Source of the DNA: Candidatus Shapirobacteria bacterium
GTDB taxonomy: Bacteria > Patescibacteriota > Microgenomatia > UBA12405 > UBA6130
Direction: 5' to 3'
NCBI GenBank assembly: GCA_027007615.1
Contig: JALTFB010000024.1
Location: 1 to 10,266 of the forward strand
Length of the DNA: 10,266 bases
The notes under the pieces are model-generated. The model ran no database searches, was not told where the DNA came from, and was given only the letters and a program-made list of their open reading frames with translations. How positions within the stretch are numbered: the first letter of the stretch is position 1; each line of letters opens with the position of its first letter. Shown here one piece after another: positions 1-5,952 of this stretch. The translations under genes were made by a program, and so were the position numbers.

Positions 1-814
1 CCTCCAGTGACTGCTTTTGGGAAGGCGTCAACTGAAAAGGCAATTGCCGCAATGCTTTCCGATGCGCCGGCCTATCTATCTTCATTCGCGGCGCTCTGTA
101 ATTTTGCCGTTGGCGGCGGCGGTAAACAAGGGGAAGTTGGAGTAAAAATAATTCCTCAAAAGCCAGCGTCCGCCGGGCCTGTTGGAGCAGTTCCATGGAA
201 TCGGGAAAATGAATTTGGCTTATAGCTTGGCGGCGCGGTAAAAGATGATATTTCTTGCGCCAAGCAGGGGAAAAATAATCGGGCAACAGCTCATTCGGTA
301 GATGTGACAAAAGCCGGCCAATTAAATTGCGCAAGTAATGGGAGGTAACGCTTTGTGTCTCCGGATAAATCGGCACCAGGCGCTGGGTATGCCAACCGGC
401 CCGGCCAATTTCGTATAAAGGGTTGACCATCTGCACCTTCCCCTGGAAACCGTCCTTAATCATCCCCGAGGCAACCACCAGTTGGCCGGAGGTTAACGAT
501 TGGGCCCGGAAGGGCTGGTTAAACCATAACAGCTCCAATTGCCCGGTTGCGTCAGCTAAAATTGCCCGTTGTAAGGTTTTGCCTGTTTTTGTCAGCCGGT
601 TTTCAAATTTGCGGATTTCCCCCCGCACGCTGGCTACCTCTCCCGGCCGGAGTTGGCCAATCCGGCGCACCTTACGGAAATCCTGGTAATAACTGGGAAA
701 GTGATAAAGCAAATCATTAACCGTTTTTATTGCCAATTTTTCCAGCCGGATTGCCGATTTCGGGCCCACGCCTTTTAAATAACGCACCGAAGTTTCCGGT
801 TCCAGGCGACCCAT
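1..814 (-). CDS. recG: ATP-dependent DNA helicase RecG, N-terminal part (3' truncated by window edge)
   Basis: RecG remodels stalled replication forks and branches Holliday junctions in the cytoplasm. The frame is open from the ATG at 814 to base 1 and gives 271 residues; the family is usually about 680-700, so the helicase motor domains lie outside the window. Visible parts are a helix-hairpin-helix-like start (YLKGVGPKSA, residues 12-21), the DLLYHFPSYYQDF signature (34-46), an OB-fold wedge domain (about 58-135, with VRGEI and LADATGQLEL), the QIHFPDS block (200-206), the LAFEELFLLQL helix (218-228), and LPFQLTPSQ (258-266), which normally leads into the Q-motif/Walker A region. The start lies 4 nt after the stop of the 31-aa membrane peptide with no clear ribosome site, so coupling to that peptide is likely. 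The identity is secure; the exact start is slightly less so. Confidence 0.95.
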   Translation of the reverse strand, partial: MGRLEPETSVRYLKGVGPKSAIRLEKLAIKTVNDLLYHFPSYYQDFRKVRRIGQLRPGEVASVRGEIRKFENRLTKTGKTLQRAILADATGQLELLWFNQPFRAQSLTSGQLVVASGMIKDGFQGKVQMVNPLYEIGRAGWHTQRLVPIYPETQSVTSHYLRNLIGRLLSHLPNELLPDYFSPAWRKKYHLLPRRQAISQIHFPDSMELLQQARRTLAFEELFLLQLPLVYRRRQRQNYRAPRMKIDRPAHRKALRQLPFQLTPSQKQSLE

Positions 815-818
815 AGCG

Positions 819-914
819 TCAGCGGAGCAAGTAAAGCAACGGCCAAAAACTGCCCAGAACCAACGCCAGCGAGGCAACTATGATGGCTATTTTCATCATT
901 TTGTTCTTTTTCAT
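819..914 (-). CDS. 31-residue single-span membrane peptide upstream of recG
   Basis: This is a short unrecognised gene. The product begins MKKNKMMK, continues with an uninterrupted hydrophobic segment (about residues 9-29, IAIIVASLALVLGSFWPLLYL) and ends in Arg. That is a positively charged N-terminus plus one transmembrane helix, with no cleavage site or soluble domain. It starts 4 nt after the stop of the NlpC/P60-like gene and stops 4 nt before the recG ATG, filling the gap exactly. GGATAAGG, 4-11 nt before the ATG, is a possible ribosome site. The fit between neighbours and the coherent hydrophobic pattern argue for a real gene; the alternative is a translated leader that couples recG to the upstream gene. 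No function can be assigned. Confidence 0.55.
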   Translation of the reverse strand: MKKNKMMKIAIIVASLALVLGSFWPLLYLLR

Positions 915-918
915 ACCC

Positions 919-1623
919 TTATCCTACCATAAATGGCCGCAAGCGGCGAATGCCTATTTTTTCCAAAACCGGCTGGACTTTGCCGAGCAGGGGAGAGCCC
1001 GATTTTAATTGTTCCGGCCATTGCTGCCGCCAAAGCGGTTGGCGGCTATCCCGCAAATAAATGCGGCCCCGGTGAGGCCCGCTAACAATGGTGCTGCCGG
1101 ATGAATGGGCGTATTCAATCGCCTTTTTGCCAACATCCACTATCACCATTACATGGTCTAGCCTCTGGGTAAAGGCTGCCGGAATAATATCGCCCACTTT
1201 GATATTCTGCCAGATTGGCCCAATCCGGCGGCTATTCCGACCGTTAGTCAGCGCCCGAGAATTAAAGCGGCGGATCGGTTTCGGGCTCGATCCCGGCGCC
1301 TTTTGCAAACCGCGCCAAAATCCCGGCCGCAGAAAATCCAAAATTTGGAAAGCGAAACCGGAACAATCCAAACCGATTTTCTTTTCCCGCATGAAACGGC
1401 GAATCTCGGAAACTGTCATTTCCGAAAGCCCAAATCCCAGTTTTTCAGCTTTCTTCAAAGTGGCCCGGCGAATCTCTGCCGGCGTTCCCTTACCGCCGAA
1501 AGGCCCCTGAATACGCCGGCCATTGGCATAAAAACGGTTGCGCCAATAGGGGATAGGGACTTTCTTGCCGGCAATCGGCAAAGCGGTAAAATTTTCCATA
1601 AATTGCGCCAAAGCTGGTTCCAT
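919..1623 (-). CDS. Putative NlpC/P60-like cysteine hydrolase
   Basis: The product (234 aa) resembles the NlpC/P60 (papain-like) superfamily, whose members typically cut peptidoglycan stem peptides. Candidate catalytic residues are Cys87 in GLDCSGF (84-90), His157 in LDHVMVIV (155-162) and a third polar position at His173 in YAHSSGS (171-177); VGDII (143-147) is the usual strand before the catalytic His. Residues 25-50 carry PYWRN and GPFGGKGTPAE, which I take to be a family-specific N-terminal part. No signal peptide or membrane span is visible, which is odd for a wall hydrolase. The frame stays open upstream to 1821, but those 66 residues look non-coding, and the ATG at 1623 lies 7 nt after an extended -10-like site. 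The substrate is unknown; an intracellular amidase or peptidase role is possible. Confidence 0.7.
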   Translation of the reverse strand: MEPALAQFMENFTALPIAGKKVPIPYWRNRFYANGRRIQGPFGGKGTPAEIRRATLKKAEKLGFGLSEMTVSEIRRFMREKKIGLDCSGFAFQILDFLRPGFWRGLQKAPGSSPKPIRRFNSRALTNGRNSRRIGPIWQNIKVGDIIPAAFTQRLDHVMVIVDVGKKAIEYAHSSGSTIVSGPHRGRIYLRDSRQPLWRQQWPEQLKSGSPLLGKVQPVLEKIGIRRLRPFMVG

Positions 1624-1629
1624 ACTTTT

Positions 1630-1638
1630 AGGATAACA
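1630..1638 (-). promoter_or_regulatory. Candidate extended -10 promoter of the NlpC/P60-like gene
   Basis: Reading the minus strand, TGTTATCCT matches the extended -10 form TGnTAnnnT. Its last base is 7 nt from the A of the ATG at 1623, so initiation would fall on the start codon itself (leaderless). No good -35 is seen at the expected distance. A weaker alternative is TTGCCC-17 nt-TATTTA further upstream, inside the inverted-repeat block. Confidence 0.35.
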
Positions 1639-1722
1639 CAAAATGCCAGATTCAAAACGAATATATTCACCTCGCTCACGAAATAAATTCTTTGCCAGGC
1701 ACAAAACTGGCCTAAATACCAA

Positions 1723-1755
1723 AGGTTGCCTACCTGGGCAACCTCTAAGGTTGGC
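1723..1755. repeat. Three-arm inverted repeat in the divergent intergenic region
   Basis: AGGTTGCC (1723-1730) and GGCAACCT (1737-1744) form a perfect 8-bp stem with a 6-nt loop. A third arm, AGGTTGGC (1748-1755), can pair with the same middle arm over 6 bp (1739-1744 with 1748-1753), so the two hairpins exclude each other. A T-rich run (1761-1776) follows on the plus strand, but 16 nt after the first stem, so a classical intrinsic terminator is doubtful. Between two divergent operons it could be an operator or an RNA switch if transcribed. A weaker GCCAG/CTGGC pair lies at 1694-1711. Confidence 0.5.
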
Positions 1756-1784
1756 AGAATGTTTTTTCTTTTTTAATTTATTTC

Positions 1785-1813
1785 TTGCAATCCCCGCTAA
1801 AAGCCAGTAGAAT
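1785..1813 (+). promoter_or_regulatory. Sigma70-type promoter of the rpmF-nusB-rnc-rpsP-khpA operon
   Basis: TTGCAA (1785-1790), a 17-nt spacer, then TAGAAT (1808-1813) match the -35/-10 consensus at 4 and 5 of 6 positions with ideal spacing. The predicted start point is near 1820, only about 2 nt before the rpmF ATG at 1822, so the transcript would be leaderless or nearly so; no ribosome site precedes the ATG. Confidence 0.65.
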
Positions 1814-1821
1814 ACAAACAA

Positions 1822-2022
1822 ATGGCAGCATTACCGAAGCGCAAACCATCGACACATCGCCAAGGCCGGCGGCGGCGGATGCATCGACTGACGCTCCCAA
1901 AATTAGTTAATTGCCCAAAATGTGGCGCCAAAAAATTGCTCCACCTTCCCTGTCCTCATTGCGGTTGGCATGGCGAACAAATTAAACGATCCCCGACACC
2001 AGCGGCGGCAAAAGCTCGTTAA
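1822..2022 (+). CDS. rpmF: 50S ribosomal protein L32 (zinc-ribbon form)
   Basis: L32 is a small basic protein of the large ribosomal subunit. The product (66 aa) starts MAALPKRKPS, close to the family's M-x-x-PKRK-x-S beginning, followed by a run of Arg (16-19). A zinc ribbon has cysteines 31 and 34 (CPKC) and 44 and 47 (CPHC), so this is the zinc-binding version. The tail after GWH (49-66) is longer than usual and lies where the gene overlaps nusB. It is first in a five-gene operon and starts about 9 nt after a strong -10 element. Confidence 0.92.
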   Translation: MAALPKRKPSTHRQGRRRRMHRLTLPKLVNCPKCGAKKLLHLPCPHCGWHGEQIKRSPTPAAAKAR

Positions 2023-2344
2023 GAGTCTTTTCGCTTCAACTTTTGACACGGTCGCTAAAAGGAAGACTCCCGCTCCATTAGCAACCGGCGTTAAAGATAT
2101 TCTAAAACGGCAAAAGGAGATCGACCAACTTATTAGCAAAGCCGCGCCCCGCTGGCCACTAAAAAGAATCAACAAGATTGACCTGGCTATCCTAAGGCTG
2201 GCTATCTGGGAATTGCGCTTTCAAAAAAAAGAGCCTCCGCGGGTGATTATCGATGAAGCCGTGGAATTAGCAAAAGAGTTTGGCGGCGAAAGCTCGCCCA
2301 GTTTTATTAATGGCGTTTTGGGAACCATTTATGAACAGCTTTAA
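1970..2344 (+). CDS. nusB: Transcription antitermination protein NusB
   Basis: NusB binds boxA RNA with S10 (NusE) and promotes processive transcription of rRNA operons. The 124-residue product is a single all-helical NusB domain: an Arg/Lys-rich N-terminus (DPRHQRRQKL, residues 7-16), the core helix block RINKIDLAILRLAIWEL (66-82), and VIIDEAVELAKEFG (91-104) followed by FINGVLG (111-117), the usual C-terminal signature. I chose the ATG at 1970 because the preceding 16 residues of the open frame do not resemble NusB and coincide with the L32 zinc ribbon. This start overlaps the end of rpmF by 53 nt in another frame, an unusually long overlap. No ribosome site is clear, so reinitiation from rpmF is likely. 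It overlaps rnc by 14 nt. Confidence 0.92.
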   Translation: MANKLNDPRHQRRQKLVKSLFASTFDTVAKRKTPAPLATGVKDILKRQKEIDQLISKAAPRWPLKRINKIDLAILRLAIWELRFQKKEPPRVIIDEAVELAKEFGGESSPSFINGVLGTIYEQL

Positions 2345-3080
2345 TTCTAAAGACCTGCCGCCTTTAGAACAGCTTCTGGGAGTAAAATTCAAAAATCACC
2401 GCTGGCTGGAACGTGCTCTTACTCACCGTTCTTGGCTTAACGAGCACCGCGGCCAATCAGTCATGTCTAATGAACGGTTGGAATTTCTCGGCGATGCCGT
2501 TCTTGAGATTTGGAGTAGCGACAGACTTTTCAACAAATATCCCCATTATCCCGAAGGAAGGCTTACCAATATTCGCTCGGCTCTTGTTTGCACACAAAGT
2601 TTGGCCGAAGCGGCGGTTAACCTCCAATTGGGCCGATATTTACGCCTAAGCTTAGGCGAACAAAAAACCGGCGGCCGGGAAAATATGTCTCTTTTGGAAA
2701 ATACTTTTGAAGCCATTTTGGGCGCCATCTACTCCGATCAGGGAATTGGAGCCACTTTTCATTTCTTAGATCGCCATCTCCTGGCAAAACTGAATATTTT
2801 AGCCACAAGCAAAAATATTAAAGACGCTAAAACTGTCCTCCAAGAAAAAGCCCAAAAAATAATTAAGCTCACCCCCCGCTACCGGCTTTTATCAAGCCGG
2901 GGACCCGAACATGATAAAGTTTTTATAAGCGCCGTTTTTCTAGGTAAGAGGCTGACCGCCAGGGGCGAGGGAAAGTCCAAACGCCAGGCGGAAGAAGCCG
3001 CCGCCGCCAAAGCATTGACTATTCTAAAGAAACAAAGTAAAATTAAAGCCACTAAAGGAATAAAAAATGCTAAAAATTAA
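2331..3080 (+). CDS. rnc: Ribonuclease III
   Basis: RNase III cuts double-stranded RNA, including rRNA precursors. The 249-residue product has the catalytic domain (about 8-150) with the signature NERLEFLGDAVLE (47-59; Glu48, Glu51 and Asp55 in the metal-binding positions) and LENTFEAILGAIYSD (122-136; Glu127), then a double-stranded RNA binding domain (about 163-235; GKSKRQAEEAAAAKAL is its final helix) and a Lys-rich tail. Asn124 occupies the position that is Asp in E. coli (Asp114), a change in a secondary active-site residue; the essential acidic pair, Asp55 and Glu127, is kept. The ATG at 2331 gives the usual N-terminus and overlaps nusB by 14 nt; a GGGA lies about 10 nt upstream. Overlap with rpsP is 14 nt. 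Confidence 0.96.
   Translation: MNSFNSKDLPPLEQLLGVKFKNHRWLERALTHRSWLNEHRGQSVMSNERLEFLGDAVLEIWSSDRLFNKYPHYPEGRLTNIRSALVCTQSLAEAAVNLQLGRYLRLSLGEQKTGGRENMSLLENTFEAILGAIYSDQGIGATFHFLDRHLLAKLNILATSKNIKDAKTVLQEKAQKIIKLTPRYRLLSSRGPEHDKVFISAVFLGKRLTARGEGKSKRQAEEAAAAKALTILKKQSKIKATKGIKNAKN
3054..3059 (+). promoter_or_regulatory. Shine-Dalgarno site of rpsP
   Basis: AAAGGA lies 7 nt before the rpsP ATG at 3067, inside the 3' end of rnc. It is one of the few clear ribosome sites in the window and fixes the rpsP start. Confidence 0.7.
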
Positions 3081-3306
3081 ATTGTTCCAACGAGGGAAAA
3101 AACATCAACGCAGTTACCGTATCGTTGTTGCTGAAGCTCGTTCCAAAAGAGACGGTAAATTTGTTGCCGACCTTGGTTTTTATAATCCCCAGGATAAAAA
3201 AATCAAGATTGACCGCCAAGCGTTAAGCGAGTGGCAGAAAAAGGGCGCCCAATTAGCCGATGGCGTCCGCAAACTTCTTTCTTCATACCATGAAAAAATT
3301 AGTTAA
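3067..3306 (+). CDS. rpsP: 30S ribosomal protein S16
   Basis: S16 is an assembly protein of the small ribosomal subunit. The 79-residue product has the family features: start MLKIKLFQRGKKHQRSYRIV (1-20), the VAEARSKRDGKF block (21-32) and LGFYNPQ (36-42), with a basic C-terminal half. Length is normal. It overlaps rnc by 14 nt upstream and the KH gene by 17 nt downstream. The rpsP-KH gene pair is common in bacteria; rimM and trmD, which often follow, are absent here. Confidence 0.96.
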   Translation: MLKIKLFQRGKKHQRSYRIVVAEARSKRDGKFVADLGFYNPQDKKIKIDRQALSEWQKKGAQLADGVRKLLSSYHEKIS

Positions 3307-3529
3307 GTACCTGCTTGAGCTAAGTTTGGGCGAGGCCAGCCGGCAAATTGAAACCAAAGAAGAAAAAAACGGCTCAGAAATACGAATAATTCTTTCAGCT
3401 CCTCCAGAATTATTAGGCCGGCTGATTGGCCGTAATGGCCAAGTAGCAAAAGCTTTTAAAAACTTTTTAGCTATCCAAGGTCGCGGCCGGCAAGCCTTTC
3501 ACCTTGATATTAAAGACAAGAATTCCTAA
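3290..3529 (+). CDS. khpA: KH-domain RNA-binding protein (KhpA family)
   Basis: This small RNA-binding protein (79 aa) resembles KhpA, which in other bacteria pairs with KhpB/Jag and affects cell division and RNA regulation. The single type II KH domain contains the GxxG loop as IGRNG (46-50, after LLGRL), flanked by the RIILSAP strand (32-38) and the AKAFKNFLAI helix. I prefer the ATG at 3290 (start MKKLVKYLLE), which matches the family start; the frame is open further up to 3260, but the 10 extra residues are unlike it. It overlaps rpsP by 17 nt with no visible ribosome site. It is the last gene of the operon and stops one base from the convergent pilO stop. Confidence 0.88.
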   Translation: MKKLVKYLLELSLGEASRQIETKEEKNGSEIRIILSAPPELLGRLIGRNGQVAKAFKNFLAIQGRGRQAFHLDIKDKNS

Positions 3530-3536
3530 ATCAAGG
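3502..3536. repeat. Inverted repeat across the convergent operon junction
   Basis: CCTTGAT (3502-3508) and ATCAAGG (3530-3536) form a 7-bp stem with a 21-nt loop spanning the stop codons of the KH gene and pilO. No U-tract follows on either strand, so it would be at best a weak bidirectional terminator or a 3'-end stabiliser. It may be chance. Confidence 0.25.
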
Positions 3537-4358
3537 CGTTGGTGCGGCAACAAACGGATTTTGGCGAATAGACAAGGAGGTCACGTTAGCCTTCTCTTTT
3601 ATTAGCTGCATTTTCTGAAAGAGTAGCTTCGAGCGGCTGTAAAATTCGCGCAGAGTAGCTACAATTTTCATTTCTTTATTGGACAATAAGAAATCTTTGG
3701 CTTGAAAGCGCGATTTGCCAGATACTTTCGGCAAAACTCCGGCAAAATACATCTTCAGCTTAAAATGGACATTAGACAAAGACTCCTGTTTTCCTTTTTT
3801 TTGGCGATAAAATGAAAATTCAGAAATAGAAATTAAAGGTAGGCTTTTTTCCAAATCCTCCAACAATGGGACCAAGTTAGCTGCCGGCCCCAATACGCTG
3901 AAATCGATGGCCACCGTATCCGGCTTTTTCCTAATCTTAACGCCCCTTTTGCTTACCGCATCTGACTGCGCCGCCAGCGAAGCCGTCTCAATGGTTCCCA
4001 CGTCAAACCCTAGGCGCTCAATCATAAAATTATTGCGGCGGCTCGGTTCTTCCAAGGCAAAAAGTATCAATTGTATGTCATTCTTCTGAGGAAATGCCTG
4101 ATATGCCAATTGCGCCCTTTTTTCCACCTCGGGCCAATTCCAGTTCGCCAGAACCTGCTCTTCTTGTTCTTCACTCCTTAGCGTTTCTTGCAATCGCCGC
4201 CAATCTTGATTAGTCCGGTAAAGATGGTGCCAACGAGGAATAAAAATAATTGCTCCCATTAGGAGTAAAAACCAGAATGCACCCAAAAAATAGCTAAAAT
4301 GTTGGGCAGTGCGATTGTGACGCACATTTTGTAAAAATATCGGGATACTTTCCATCAT
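3531..4358 (-). CDS. pilO: PilO-like type IV pilus inner-membrane platform protein
   Basis: PilO-type proteins have a short cytoplasmic tail, one membrane helix, a coiled coil and a periplasm-facing ferredoxin-like domain, and pair with PilN to link the cytoplasmic motor to the pilus. The product (275 aa) fits: a membrane span at about 22-41, a charged helical segment at 45-72, and a soluble domain (about 80-275) with no cysteines. Sequence signatures are weak, so the call rests on topology and on its place after pilM and pilN. It is longer than typical PilO (about 200 aa), with an extra C-terminal helical stretch (about 225-265). The start overlaps the pilN stop as ATGA; a second ATG follows at once, and GAGGG lies upstream. 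It is the last gene of the pilus locus. Confidence 0.7.
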   Translation of the reverse strand: MMESIPIFLQNVRHNRTAQHFSYFLGAFWFLLLMGAIIFIPRWHHLYRTNQDWRRLQETLRSEEQEEQVLANWNWPEVEKRAQLAYQAFPQKNDIQLILFALEEPSRRNNFMIERLGFDVGTIETASLAAQSDAVSKRGVKIRKKPDTVAIDFSVLGPAANLVPLLEDLEKSLPLISISEFSFYRQKKGKQESLSNVHFKLKMYFAGVLPKVSGKSRFQAKDFLLSNKEMKIVATLREFYSRSKLLFQKMQLIKEKANVTSLSIRQNPFVAAPTP

Positions 4359-4906
4359 GGCTTACGCGCCCTCAACACTAAAGTAAAGCCCACCCCTTCC
4401 GGCCGCAAAGTTACCGCTTGTAAGTTTACCGATGAAAATTCCGAAGTCGGCAACCAGCGTCTAAACTCAGCTGCCCTTTCCTCAAAACTGCCAAAGTTGA
4501 CCAAGTTAGGCCAATACCCCTGGACCGTCAGATTATTGCCACGGAAATTAACAGTCTTTAAAATTACACCCTTGCCTAAGAATATTTTTAACGCTTTCAG
4601 GTAACGGCTAAAAAGCCTCCTTTGGCTTAGAATTAATGCTGCATTTTGAATATTTTGCCGGGCAACGAGCTGTTGCTGGAAATGGGGAGAAAAACGCATT
4701 ATTTGCGAACGCAAATTTGTTTCTTTTTGTTTAAGGTGGCTTATTTTAGAATTAAGCCACCATTGTCCCGCTAGTAAAAATCCGGCATTAAGCAAAAAGA
4801 CCGCCAATAAAATTAACAGCCAGCGGCGCCAGGCTTGCAGCAATTTTAAATAATGAAGATTGACCTTTGCCTCTTGGGGCAAAAGGTTTATCCCTGCTAA
4901 CGCCAT
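4355..4906 (-). CDS. pilN: PilN-like type IV pilus assembly protein
   Basis: PilN docks PilM to the inner membrane through a conserved N-terminal peptide. The 183-residue product starts MALAGINLLPQE, containing the INLLPxE motif (6-12) that inserts into PilM. A basic patch, a membrane span (about 29-49) and a helical coiled-coil segment (about 53-100) follow, then a ferredoxin-like extracytoplasmic domain. It has no cysteines. The ATG at 4906 lies inside the end of pilM (10-nt overlap), and the stop shares ATGA with pilO, so the three products are probably made in a coupled way. Confidence 0.9.
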   Translation of the reverse strand: MALAGINLLPQEAKVNLHYLKLLQAWRRWLLILLAVFLLNAGFLLAGQWWLNSKISHLKQKETNLRSQIMRFSPHFQQQLVARQNIQNAALILSQRRLFSRYLKALKIFLGKGVILKTVNFRGNNLTVQGYWPNLVNFGSFEERAAEFRRWLPTSEFSSVNLQAVTLRPEGVGFTLVLRARKP

Positions 4907-5907
4907 TCTCGCAAGGCTAACCCAATAACGCCGGCAAATTGAAGCTTTATTTTAGCAAAGTCGCCGGGGACATGAGCGTTATTTTTTAGCCCTATGCCCT
5001 TTAACGGCTCGCCCCATTGAACCTCCACGCCCAATTTCTTTACCAACTCATCGGATAAATTCGGAATCAAAGCGCCGCCGCCGGAAAGAATTAATAAATC
5101 CGCTTTCTGATGCCATTCTTCTTCAAATGAAAGCATTGTTTTCCTCACTTCGGCAACCAATTGATTTACAATCGGCAATAAAGCTTTGCGAATTTTATTT
5201 TGCCACTTACCCGATTTAAGGCCATATGTTTTTTTATACGCTTCGGCTTTTACCAAGTCCATCCCCAAAGCCACGCTTATCACCCGTGTAAAAGCTTTCC
5301 CGCCAACCGGCAGGGTCCTGCTAAGATGGATATTGCCGGCTAATACTACAGCTAACGTAGTTACCCTATTGCCGATATCTATTATCAAGGTCGGCTGATT
5401 CCGAAACGGGCATATTCCGCGAGCTAAGCTCAAAGCATAGTTCTCCAATGCCAAAGGGACCAGGTTTAGACTGCCTAAGAGTTTATTAATATTTTCCAAA
5501 TAGAGTTTTTTAGTCGCCACCACCAAAACACGCTGCTCGCCGTTATCTTCCTTCTTAATAATTTGGTAATCTATCTGCGCTTCTTGAACAGGGTAGGGGA
5601 TAAAGGCTTCCGCTTCATAATGCAAAGCTGTAATAATTTCTCCCTCTTTCATGGCCGGTAAATTTATAACCCTGCTAATTATCATTTCTTCGGGGATGCT
5701 GATCACGACCTTGGGAACGTCTATTGCCAATCCGGCTAAAAGTTCGCGGATAACATTGGCAAAGGCATCTTGGGAACCAAAGTCAACCAGTTGCTTTAAG
5801 GGATTGCCCACTTCGCCAACAGCCGATAATTCCAAACTTGAACCCTTTTTAACTATTTGCGCCGCCTGAAAGGCGTCAGCGGAAAAATTCAAACCAAAAT
5901 AATCCAT
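4897..5907 (-). CDS. pilM: PilM-like actin-fold type IV pilus assembly ATPase homologue
   Basis: PilM is a cytoplasmic, FtsA-like, nucleotide-binding protein that binds the PilN N-terminus. The 336-residue product has the actin-like landmarks: MDYFGLNFS (1-9), VVISIPEE (67-74), LHYEAEAFIPYP (95-106), the phosphate-binding IDIGNRVTT (176-184), the VGGKAFT block (201-207) and the adenosine-binding LSGGGALIPNL (274-284). Length is close to the usual 350. I chose the ATG at 5907 because it sits 9 nt after a good -10 element and matches the family start; a longer frame from 5946 would begin inside the -35 box. pilM is separated from the upstream prepilin gene by 45 nt, the largest gap in the pilus locus. 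Confidence 0.93.
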   Translation of the reverse strand: MDYFGLNFSADAFQAAQIVKKGSSLELSAVGEVGNPLKQLVDFGSQDAFANVIRELLAGLAIDVPKVVISIPEEMIISRVINLPAMKEGEIITALHYEAEAFIPYPVQEAQIDYQIIKKEDNGEQRVLVVATKKLYLENINKLLGSLNLVPLALENYALSLARGICPFRNQPTLIIDIGNRVTTLAVVLAGNIHLSRTLPVGGKAFTRVISVALGMDLVKAEAYKKTYGLKSGKWQNKIRKALLPIVNQLVAEVRKTMLSFEEEWHQKADLLILSGGGALIPNLSDELVKKLGVEVQWGEPLKGIGLKNNAHVPGDFAKIKLQFAGVIGLALREWR

Positions 5908-5916
5908 ACTATATCC

Positions 5917-5946
5917 AGTATAGATGATGGGCTCTGTAAAAATCAA
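5917..5946 (-). promoter_or_regulatory. Promoter of the pilMNO sub-operon
   Basis: On the minus strand TTGATT (5946-5941), an 18-nt spacer and TATACT (5922-5917) resemble a sigma70 promoter. The predicted start point, near 5910, is about 3 nt before the pilM ATG, so the transcript is essentially leaderless. It lies in the only real gap in the pilus locus and would let pilMNO be expressed apart from the prepilins. Confidence 0.6.
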
Positions 5947-5952
5947 TTCCGC

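Noticed and set aside
423..689. Plus-strand 88-codon frame opposite recG
   Set aside because: It lies antisense within a clearly conserved RecG region and its product resembles nothing.
1088..1686. Plus-strand frames of 140 and 127 codons opposite the NlpC/P60-like gene
   Set aside because: They overlap each other and a minus-strand frame with catalytic motifs; their products have no domain-like pattern.
1761..1776. T-rich run as the U-tract of an intrinsic terminator after the 1723-1744 stem
   Set aside because: It begins 16 nt after the stem, too far for a standard terminator, and no plus-strand gene ends there.
1624..1821. N-terminal extension of the NlpC/P60-like gene to an ATG at 1821
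   Set aside because: The extra 66 residues have no plausible domain, include the inverted repeats and the divergent promoter region, and the shorter start fits the -10 element.
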